From contig NZ_CP071597.1 in assembly GCF_017357405.1 (NCBI RefSeq), positions 1,178,001-1,242,000 of the forward strand: 64,000 bases of DNA. The letters run 5' to 3'. Position numbers and translations under genes: made by a program. Source of the DNA: Halomontanus rarus. GTDB taxonomy: Archaea; Halobacteriota; Halobacteria; Halobacteriales; Natrialbaceae. This document shows positions 57,751 through 64,000 of this stretch, piece by piece. The notes beneath the pieces were generated by a model. It was given only the letters and a program-made list of their open reading frames with translations. It had not been told where the DNA came from and made no database searches. Position 1 is the first letter of the stretch; each line of letters opens with the position of its first letter.

Positions 57751-58083
57751 ATGAGCGAGGACTCGGGGCGAGACTCCAGTAATTCGAACGAGTCGGAGTC
57801 GAACTCGAACGAGTCGAACGCGAACTCGAGCGACGGCGGGTCGGAGTCGGAGCGGAGTAACTCCGACCCGGAACCGGACTTCGATTTCGAGCTCGGCCTC
57901 TCGCCCGAACCATCCGAACCGGATCCAGACCGAGATCCGGACCCCCAACCCACCGCCACCACGCCCACACCCTGCCCGCGGTGTGGCACTCCCATCACGA
58001 TGGTCTCGACCAGGGGCCCACACGACCACCGCGCATCGCCCTGTGGCTGTCGGCTCTCCGCTCACGAGGCGCGGACCCGCTGA
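57751..58083 (+). CDS. Small Ser/Glu-rich protein with C-terminal zinc knuckle
   Basis: A 110-residue protein. The N-terminal 70 residues are low-complexity (Ser, Asn, Glu, Pro, Asp). The C-terminal 40 hold CPRCGTPITMV and SPCGCRL, a CxxC ... CxC zinc site. Zinc-ribbon tails of this kind are common in small haloarchaeal proteins. The long disordered tract is an oddity. Function unknown. Confidence 0.6.
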   Translation: MSEDSGRDSSNSNESESNSNESNANSSDGGSESERSNSDPEPDFDFELGLSPEPSEPDPDRDPDPQPTATTPTPCPRCGTPITMVSTRGPHDHRASPCGCRLSAHEARTR

Positions 58084-58216
58084 GGTGAGTCGATCGGGTC
58101 TCGAGAAACCGCCGACCGCTCGCTCGAGCGGCCACCACCGATTCGAACCACCACTCACTCGAGACGCGCCCCGTCCGACCTCCGGTTTTATACCGTTCTT
58201 CCGCCGTCCATCTGGT

Positions 58217-59191
58217 ATGACTGATTCCGACTCACCCGAGTCCCCGTTCGAATCACTCTCTGCCGGAAGTCACGCGACGGACGCCTTCGAGTTACTGGGC
58301 AACGAGACGCGGTTGGCCATTCTGGTGGCCCTCTGGGAGAGCGACGATCCGTTCGAGGACGACACTGCCGTCCGGTTTTCGGAACTGCGAAATCGCGTCG
58401 GAACCACCGACAGCGGCCAGTTCAACTACCATCTCGATCGACTCGAGGGACACTTCGTCCGCTCGAGTCCGGACGGGTACGAACTCAGCGAGGCCGGGCG
58501 CAAATTCGTTCAGTCGGTGATCGCGGGTGCGGGGATCGAGGAGCCGACGCTCGAACCGACCGCGGTCGATATTCCCTGCAAGCTCTGCGGCGGGACCGTC
58601 GAGATCATGTACGAGGACGGGTGGGTCTACATCTACTGTACGGAGTGCGACGGGCTGTGGACCGAGCCCGGAGAGTATCCGAACGGTCACCTCGCCCAAT
58701 TTGCGCTCGATCCCGCGGGGCTCGTCGGCCGATCGCCGAACGAGATCTACGCCGCCGCGTGGGTGCACAGCTACCAACGAATATACAGTATGATCGAGGG
58801 CGTCTGTCCCACCTGTTCGGGGTCGATCGAAGGGGCGCTCGAGATCTGCTCGGACCACGATCCCGAGGGCCTGTGTTCGAACTGCGAGCGACGGCTCGGG
58901 ACCATCGCCCGATTCCGGTGTACCGTCTGTAAGGAGTGGGCGCAGACGCCGCTCGGGACCGTCGCGAAGTATCACCCCTCGGTCGTCGCGTTCTGTTACG
59001 ACCACGGGCTCCAGTTGCAGTACGGATTCAACGATCTCGAGCACATCGACCGGCGGTTGCGACTCGGCGGCTCGACCGTGGAGCGATTGTCCGAGGATCC
59101 GCCGCGCGTGCGGGTTACGACCGAGATCGACGACGAGGAGGTCCGGGTAGAACTCGACGAGACCCTCGACGTCGTCGCCGTCGACCCGTGA
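58217..59191 (+). CDS. Winged-helix regulator with zinc-ribbon effector region
   Basis: A 324-residue protein. Residues 15-110 form an ArsR-like winged helix (AFELLGNETRLAILVALWE, FNYHLDRLEGHFVRSSPDGY). Zinc ribbons follow (CKLCGGTVEIMY ... YCTECDG; CPTCSGSIEG ... CSDHDPEGLCSNCERR; CTVCKEW). The start at 58217 gives a short disordered leader then the wHTH. Such proteins are plentiful in haloarchaea; their signals are unknown. Confidence 0.85.
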   Translation: MTDSDSPESPFESLSAGSHATDAFELLGNETRLAILVALWESDDPFEDDTAVRFSELRNRVGTTDSGQFNYHLDRLEGHFVRSSPDGYELSEAGRKFVQSVIAGAGIEEPTLEPTAVDIPCKLCGGTVEIMYEDGWVYIYCTECDGLWTEPGEYPNGHLAQFALDPAGLVGRSPNEIYAAAWVHSYQRIYSMIEGVCPTCSGSIEGALEICSDHDPEGLCSNCERRLGTIARFRCTVCKEWAQTPLGTVAKYHPSVVAFCYDHGLQLQYGFNDLEHIDRRLRLGGSTVERLSEDPPRVRVTTEIDDEEVRVELDETLDVVAVDP

Positions 59192-59300
59192 TCTCGGTCG
59201 TACCCGACCTCGAGCGGTCCCTCGATCCTTGCTCGCGCCTGGTGACAGGGAACAACCACGACCGGTTTATATCCACCGGCCGGTTCAGTGCAACCACACC

Positions 59301-59591
59301 ATGTTCCCGCCACCGCTCTCGACCGAGTCGATCGTCGGTGACGACCTGAACCCCTTCACACTGGCGTACCGAGACGTCGTGATCTACGACGAGGCCACCG
59401 CGGACGACCCGCTCTACGAGGGTCCGATCGTCGTCCACCCGAACGGATGGATCGAACTCGAGGGCCACCGCCTCCTCTCGCCGAGTGCGATCCACCACAT
59501 CGACATCTACGACGAGTTGGAGGACGCCGACGAACGCGAGGACGGTGCCGGCGACGATGACCGGCGGTCCGACCGGTTCGGGCGCGGATAG
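59301..59591 (+). CDS. Small acidic haloarchaeal protein
   Basis: The 96-residue frame starts MFPPPLSTESIVGDDLNPF after a TATA-containing stretch (GGTTTATATCC, about 59260). A beta-rich middle (LYEGPIVVHPNGWIELEGHRLL) and an acidic, disordered C-terminus. Function unknown. Confidence 0.65.
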   Translation: MFPPPLSTESIVGDDLNPFTLAYRDVVIYDEATADDPLYEGPIVVHPNGWIELEGHRLLSPSAIHHIDIYDELEDADEREDGAGDDDRRSDRFGRG

Positions 59592-59717
59592 CGCCCGCTC
59601 TCGAGCTCGATCCCGTTCCCGTTCCTGTTCTCGTTCTCGATCCAGATCTCTCGAGTCGGTTCGATCCGAATTCGAACGCGCTGTGCGTTCTCGACCGCTC
59701 GAGGCCTCCGGTTACCC

Positions 59718-59972
59718 TTAACCCTCCCCTTCCGACTGATACGGCTCGCCGACGGCCTCGCGGGGCAAGACGTTGTTCAACTCCGACTCGAGGTCGGCCA
59801 TCGAGTCGAAGGAGTCGCTGCCGGACTTCTCGATTAGCTCACCGAGGTCGACCTCGCCGTTGGCGAGCAGGAGCGTCGTTCCCTCGAGTTCGTCGCGGGC
59901 GTCGGTTCGATCGACCGGATACGAGAGGTCCTCGAGGACCGTGTCGACGTGAGTGAGCAGTACTTCCGACAT
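59718..59972 (-). CDS. DUF5789-like small protein
   Basis: An 84-residue protein, MSEVLLTHVDTVLEDLSYPV, with the pattern TDARDELEGTTLLLANGEVDLGELI seen in DUF5789 (related to DUF2795) proteins of haloarchaea. The family is helical, with no known function, and is common in single copies near housekeeping genes. Confidence 0.75.
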   Translation of the reverse strand: MSEVLLTHVDTVLEDLSYPVDRTDARDELEGTTLLLANGEVDLGELIEKSGSDSFDSMADLESELNNVLPREAVGEPYQSEGEG

Positions 59973-60256
59973 ACCCTGTGGTACGGTATCGAACGGCTTG
60001 AACCACTGGGACGAATTGCGTGACTCTCCGTTCGTCTCACACGTCGATTCGAGCGGACCGCGAGATGGCGACCCCGATGGCTACCCTCTCCCCCCTTCCC
60101 CCTTTCCCGCGCCGGTTGAGTACAGTAGAGTAGGGATGTCGGTATTCGCGTCGGCACTCGTGCTGTCGGGGAGTCGCGGGTGAGAAAAAGCGCAACGCGT
60201 TCGCGGACGGCGACGGGGCGCAACGCAAAAGTACCGGATCGACCTATCGGCGAACG

Positions 60257-60760
60257 ATGACGCTCTCCGAGGAGGCCACATCGCGGCTGGCCGACGTCGT
60301 GGAACTGCAACCGACGAAGAACTCCGAACTCCAGGACCGGTGGGAAATGGAGAGTGGCAGCGAGGTCCACCAGTATCTCGAGAACGAACTCAAGGAGTAC
60401 TACTTTCGAGACGACAACAGCCTGATTCGCGCGACCAGCGAGGCGGCCGAGCTCGTCGACGTCGAGCCAGGTGTCGAGACCGATCCCGACTCCGACGGGC
60501 CGCCCTCGCGGATTCGCGTCCCGGAGCTCCAGGCACGCATCGTCGAGGTGCTGGCGGGTCCCGACGAGGAATCGGAGAGCGTCGTCTCGGTGCTCCACAA
60601 GGTCCGCGACGCGTTCGACGTCGACCCGACCGCCGAGGACGTCCGATCCGGACTCCAGAGCCTCCGACGGAAGGACGTCGTCGAGGTCGAGTATCGGACG
60701 GTGCCGACGTTCCGACTGACGGTCCTCCGAGAGGATCTCGAGGTGAGTGTCGCGGACTGA
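60257..60760 (+). CDS. DUF5797-like winged-helix protein
   Basis: A 167-residue haloarchaeal protein: LSEEATSRLADVVELQPTKNSELQDRW resembles the DUF5797 N-terminus, a predicted DNA-binding winged helix, with a second helix-wing unit at residues 85-150. Length and acidity fit. Function unknown. Confidence 0.75.
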   Translation: MTLSEEATSRLADVVELQPTKNSELQDRWEMESGSEVHQYLENELKEYYFRDDNSLIRATSEAAELVDVEPGVETDPDSDGPPSRIRVPELQARIVEVLAGPDEESESVVSVLHKVRDAFDVDPTAEDVRSGLQSLRRKDVVEVEYRTVPTFRLTVLREDLEVSVAD

Positions 60761-60865
60761 CGGGGTGCGGTCGACTCGTTTTCGGTATTCGTGTTTCTTC
60801 GTAATCGTATTCGTATCGTTTCTGTTTCCCAAAACTCGGTTTTCTCGATCCGCGACTCCGACTCG

Positions 60866-62047
60866 CTACTCCCTGTCTGCCAGCCCCGGCCGCCGTCTCC
60901 GTCGCCGATCCTCGAGTAACGCCCGGCAGCGTCGCCCGGGGCCGCCCTCGATCGGCCAGCCGTACTGGCGCCAGACGGGTGGTTCGGGTTCGAAGGACGG
61001 ACACGATCCCGAACACTCCGCGGCGGTCTGACACCGACCTTTGGCGCGGCAGGTCGGGAGGAGTTGTGAGTGTCCGTTCGCGGGATCTCGAGTGTCTGTT
61101 TTTGTTCTCGTTCCTGTTCCAGTTCCCTTCCCAGAACCTGTCTCGGCTCGCAACTCGAAGTGTCGACAGTCTGGGCGCATCGTCTCGACGAACGACCGCC
61201 ACCCGCGCTCGTAGGCGCGTTCGGCGATCTCGAGTCTCGTCGCCGCCTTCTCGGCGGGCTCGACGTACTCGAATTGGGCGGCCGACGCGTCCCGGTCCCC
61301 GCCGGCGGGTCGGTCAGTGATGCGCGTCCCCGGCTCGTCGACGGCCAGCGTCCGCGGATACCACGCGACGTCGGCGGAGAGCGTGTCGGGATCGAGCGCG
61401 AGGATTCCGGCTTCCACGGGGAGATCCTCGAGCAGCGCGGGTTCGACCCGGTCGCCGGTTGTGCGGGTGGCGACCCAGACTTCGTCGGCCAGCGCCATCG
61501 CGACGTCGTACTCGAGTTGCTGGCCGAGGACGCGAGCGGCGCTGGCGTCCAGATCGGGTTTGTTCTCGATGGCGACGATCCGCTCGAGCCAGTCGGGGTA
61601 GGCCCATCGTCGGCGGATCTGGATCTTGTTGCCGTCGCGCCGGGTCTCGAGGATGCCCCGATCGTCGGCCTCGTGGATCGCCTCGCGGACGTACCGCCAG
61701 GGGTAGCCGGGGTGGGGGAGGGCGTCGCGATAGTACGTCCACTCCTCGGGCGCGTGCTGGATCACGTGTAAAAGATCGCTATCGAGGTGGTCGGGTCCGA
61801 ACAGCGCCCGCCTGCGGAGGCCCTCGGGATCGCACTCGAGGACGATGGTGTCCCAGCGGCGGCGTTTCGTGCCGAGTTGGCGGGCGACGACGATCGGACG
61901 TTCGGTTGCCGTCCTCGCTTGGTTGCCGTCCGCACCCTCACCGGGCGGCCACGACAATTCAACCCACCGACAGCTCCGCAACTCGAAGACGAATTCGGGT
62001 TCGGGTTCGGATTCGGATTCGGATTCGGTGTCGCCGCCGGAACTCAC
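60866..62047 (-). CDS. DUF5787-like protein
   Basis: The GTG at 62047 gives a 393-residue protein with an acidic Ser/Glu-rich leader and then FVFELRSCRWVELSWPPGEG, the DUF5787 start. An LIE(N)K-type strand (RIVAIENKPDLDASAARVL) and the Q-x-D end (QQLEYDVAMALADEVWVATR) recall restriction-nuclease-like folds. A Cys cluster near the end (CRAKGRCQTAAECSGSC) may bind metal. An ATG at 62266 exists but lies in non-coding-like sequence. Confidence 0.7.
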   Translation of the reverse strand: MSSGGDTESESESEPEPEFVFELRSCRWVELSWPPGEGADGNQARTATERPIVVARQLGTKRRRWDTIVLECDPEGLRRRALFGPDHLDSDLLHVIQHAPEEWTYYRDALPHPGYPWRYVREAIHEADDRGILETRRDGNKIQIRRRWAYPDWLERIVAIENKPDLDASAARVLGQQLEYDVAMALADEVWVATRTTGDRVEPALLEDLPVEAGILALDPDTLSADVAWYPRTLAVDEPGTRITDRPAGGDRDASAAQFEYVEPAEKAATRLEIAERAYERGWRSFVETMRPDCRHFELRAETGSGKGTGTGTRTKTDTRDPANGHSQLLPTCRAKGRCQTAAECSGSCPSFEPEPPVWRQYGWPIEGGPGRRCRALLEDRRRRRRPGLADRE

Positions 62048-62377
62048 TGCCGAGGGTAGGGAAAGCGGAGATAAGTGCCCTGCGGTCTCGGGGATGGCCG
62101 GGGACGACACCGGAGGATCGCGGGACTGAACCTCGAGCCTCGGGTCTCGGGTCTCGAGTCTCGTACGACACGGCCGGACGAGGGCGCGAGACGGTGGACG
62201 CCCCGCCCGGTGGTCGCGACGGACGACGTGACCACTACTAACCGGAACGCCGGACACTGATCGCACGAGAGCCGTCCGATCGGTGTCCAGTGACGTGTGG
62301 TATTCAGTGATGACTAGAGAACGCTGCGAGTCGAATCCGCTCGACGGGGCGTCGGGTACCCGTCTCGGGGTGCCGAC
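62048..62377. other. Gene-free spacer with CTCGGGT/CTCGAGT repeats
   Basis: Short, near-tandem CTCGRGTCTCG elements occur at about 62129-62165, similar to those near 22430-22460. No gene was found. Confidence 0.4.
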
Positions 62378-62815
62378 TTAGATCTCGTTTTCCTCCTCGA
62401 GTTCGTCGAGGTACTCGTGGGCCTGTTCGAGGATCTCTCGGGGGCCATCCTGGGTGACGGTGTTGATCGCCTGCTCGTAATCGCGCCACTGGAGGTCGCG
62501 GTGTTCGTTCGAGAGTTCCGCGCTCGCCTCGTAGGATTTCGCGATGAAGAGGTGAACGGTCTTGTGAATGGTCGTCCCGTTCGCCTCGAAGACGTAGTTG
62601 TAGTCCTCGCGAAAGCCGTCGAGTAGTCTAAACTGTCCGATACCTGCCTCTTCCTTTACTTCGCGGATAGCCGTCTGCTGTAGTTCTTCGTTACCTTCGA
62701 CACCGCCCTTGGGGAACTCCCAATCGCCTGGGCGGCTCTTGAGTAGAAGATACTCGCGCCGGCCCCGCGTGTCGCGGAAGAGGATCGCGCCTGCGCTCGT
62801 AGCTTCGACTGCCAT
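62378..62815 (-). CDS. Nudix hydrolase (diadenosine tetraphosphatase-like)
   Basis: A 145-residue Nudix enzyme with Nudix box GGVEGNEELQQTAIREVKEEAGI and the SRPGDWEFPKG segment typical of Ap4A hydrolases. It should cleave dinucleoside polyphosphates or capped substrates, cleaning stress nucleotides. The start at 62815 gives the family N-terminus (MAVEATSAGAILFRD). Confidence 0.88.
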   Translation of the reverse strand: MAVEATSAGAILFRDTRGRREYLLLKSRPGDWEFPKGGVEGNEELQQTAIREVKEEAGIGQFRLLDGFREDYNYVFEANGTTIHKTVHLFIAKSYEASAELSNEHRDLQWRDYEQAINTVTQDGPREILEQAHEYLDELEEENEI

Positions 62816-62925
62816 TACACAAGATACCGGGTGAACCGTTAAGAGAATATCGGACTGTTCGTCTCCGTTGAATGCATCTCAGCAGGTTTTTACGCGCCGA
62901 CCGTGCACGATTGTATACTACCAGT

Positions 62926-63264
62926 ATGACCTTCGTCACCCGCCTCACCCTCCAGAGCGGCGATAGAGCCGCGCTGGATGGTATCGTCGACGACATCAAA
63001 ACGTCCGCCGAGCGCAAGGGTGCGGCGCTGAAAGGCCCTCACTCTCATCCGCCGACGAATCTCAGCGTCCCCCAGCACCAGCGGCTGCACGCGGACGACG
63101 GCCGAGAGTTCCCCTCGTGGCAGTACACCGTCTTCACCCGCGAACTCGAGATCCACGGCCACGACTCCCTCGCGCGAAATATCGCGTCCCAGAACTTCCC
63201 CGACTCGGTCCACATCGAAGCCGAAGTCGAACAGATTCGCGGGATGGGGCAAGGCCAGCGCTAG
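62926..63264 (+). CDS. uS10/mL48-family ribosomal-protein-like paralogue
   Basis: A 112-residue protein with the uS10 fold pattern (TRLTLQSGDRAALDGIVDDIKTSAERKGAALKGPHSHPP, and a C-terminal VHIEAEVEQIR). The canonical haloarchaeal uS10 gene lies with EF-1A, so this second copy is a divergent paralogue. Position next to a Nudix hydrolase gives no clue. It may be a ribosome-associated factor. Confidence 0.8.
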   Translation: MTFVTRLTLQSGDRAALDGIVDDIKTSAERKGAALKGPHSHPPTNLSVPQHQRLHADDGREFPSWQYTVFTRELEIHGHDSLARNIASQNFPDSVHIEAEVEQIRGMGQGQR

Positions 63265-63320
63265 CGCTGACGGGATGGTCGGTCCCGAAGATATTTTTCC
63301 TTTCTGATAGAAGGGTTCGT

Positions 63321-63716
63321 ATGGTCACCGTCGACAGTTCGCTCGCGCTCACGTTGCTCGTCGTCACAGTACTCGCGTACGCCCTCGCGGCGCTCGTCCC
63401 TCGAGTCGACGCGATGGAACGGAGCTACCGGAAGTTCGTCTCCCTGACGACGCTCGGACTCTCCTATCTCGTCCTCCTGGTGCTGTTGCTCACGGTCGTC
63501 GTCGAGGTCCCGGAGAGCGATCCGATCGGCTCGGTCCTCGCGATGGCCGTCGCCGCGTTCGTCCTGTTCGGACTCTCGTTGCTGTACGACGTCTTCGACG
63601 ACTGGATCCGAATGTTCGGGGACCCGGAGTACAACACGTGGGTCGAGGCCTCGCTGGTCCTCGCGGTGGTCGTCTTTCTGTTCGCGATCTTTCTGGTCGG
63701 CCCGCAGATCAACTGA
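63321..63716 (+). CDS. Four-TM membrane protein of unknown function
   Basis: The 131-residue protein starts MVTVDSSLALTLLVVTVLAY. Four hydrophobic helices, including YLVLLVLLLTVVVEV, AVAAFVLFGLSLLYDVF and VLAVVVFLFAIFLVGP, are separated by short loops. No motif is recognised. It begins 56 bases after the uS10-like gene and could be co-transcribed. Confidence 0.72.
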   Translation: MVTVDSSLALTLLVVTVLAYALAALVPRVDAMERSYRKFVSLTTLGLSYLVLLVLLLTVVVEVPESDPIGSVLAMAVAAFVLFGLSLLYDVFDDWIRMFGDPEYNTWVEASLVLAVVVFLFAIFLVGPQIN

Positions 63717-63971
63717 TACGGACGGCCGTCACTGTTTACTGGTGTACCCGCAGACGGGGCGCGGTTGCACCGGAAGTGACGGACAACAGACCGTACGAGT
63801 GCGCGGCGCCCGCTCGAGCGGGTCGGGTTCCGGCGCTCGGTATCGCTCTCGGCACTCTCGGGGTAGTTTTCAGCCCGCTGGATGCTTCGTCGAGCTCTCC
63901 GTCAGTCCGCCCGTCCCACCGTCGGCACATCTCTCGGTACATCTTTCAGTCCGCCCGACGACCGGGTCGAT

Positions 63972-64000
63972 ATGGACGCGGACGAACTCAGCGCCGTGCG
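63972..64000 (+). CDS. Possible start of a gene cut by the window edge
   Basis: An ATG at 63972 begins MDADELSAV, acidic as in a haloarchaeal gene start. Only nine codons are visible, so it cannot be named. Confidence 0.3.

Noticed and set aside
57449..57754. Plus-strand frame of 101 codons over the five hairpins
   Set aside because: Arg/His-rich composition is wrong for a halophile protein; dense pairing suggests an RNA.

Overview
The window is haloarchaeal chromosome. It is GC-rich, its proteins are strongly acidic, and it carries lineage-typical families (HalOD1, TrmB, DUF5787/5789/5797-like proteins, phiH1-repressor-like and SPW-type proteins). Many adjacent genes are joined by ATGA or GTGA overlaps. 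The gene content suggests a Natrialbaceae-like genus, but no marker here fixes the genus.

Left host segment (1-27.5 kb): an M42 peptidase (cut by the edge), an acetyl-CoA acyltransferase with its Zn-ribbon/OB partner, an alpha/beta hydrolase, a cytidylate kinase, MeaB with a B12-binding mutase subunit, an HD hydrolase, a LysE exporter, chorismate synthase, a histidine kinase with a degenerate receiver and a C-terminal concanavalin-like domain, an epimerase and a DapA-family aldolase, a FAD oxidase/DUF2249/MobA operon, a selenium-binding-protein-family gene coupled to a 2Fe-2S ferredoxin, a methyltransferase, and a 968-residue MEDS-GAF3 histidine kinase.

Integrated element (about 27,532-57,256, roughly 29.7 kb): it sits at the 3' end of tRNA-Ala(GGC). 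The tRNA is intact at the right end, and a 13-bp copy of its 3' end is found at the left end. From left to right it holds: (i) a five-gene, overlap-coupled integration operon ending in a tyrosine integrase; (ii) a divergent phiH1-repressor-like gene behind two inverted repeats; (iii) an orphan HicB-like gene, three short iteron-like repeats and an Orc1/Cdc6 gene; (iv) an AT-rich cargo island with a one-polypeptide (type IIG-like) restriction-methylase facing a beta-protein/sce7725-like and sce7726-like pair; (v) small regulators and a membrane protein of host type; (vi) an 11-gene leftward operon of secreted and membrane proteins with a P-loop ATPase, which looks like the virion module of a pleolipovirus-like temperate virus but with unusual content, including an eight-bladed PQQ-type propeller with PKD domains; (vii) an AbrB-like regulator and an 11-residue-repeat LEA-like protein; (viii) a five-gene replication operon in which every junction is a 4-nt overlap.

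Right host segment (57.3-64 kb): a run of five short hairpins behind a TATA-like box (candidate ncRNA), small zinc proteins, a winged-helix/zinc-ribbon regulator, DUF5789/5797/5787-type proteins, a Nudix hydrolase, a uS10-like paralogue and a membrane protein. The most novel material is the element's virion-like operon, the defence-like island and the candidate RNA. All family assignments come from reading motifs by eye, without database searches.
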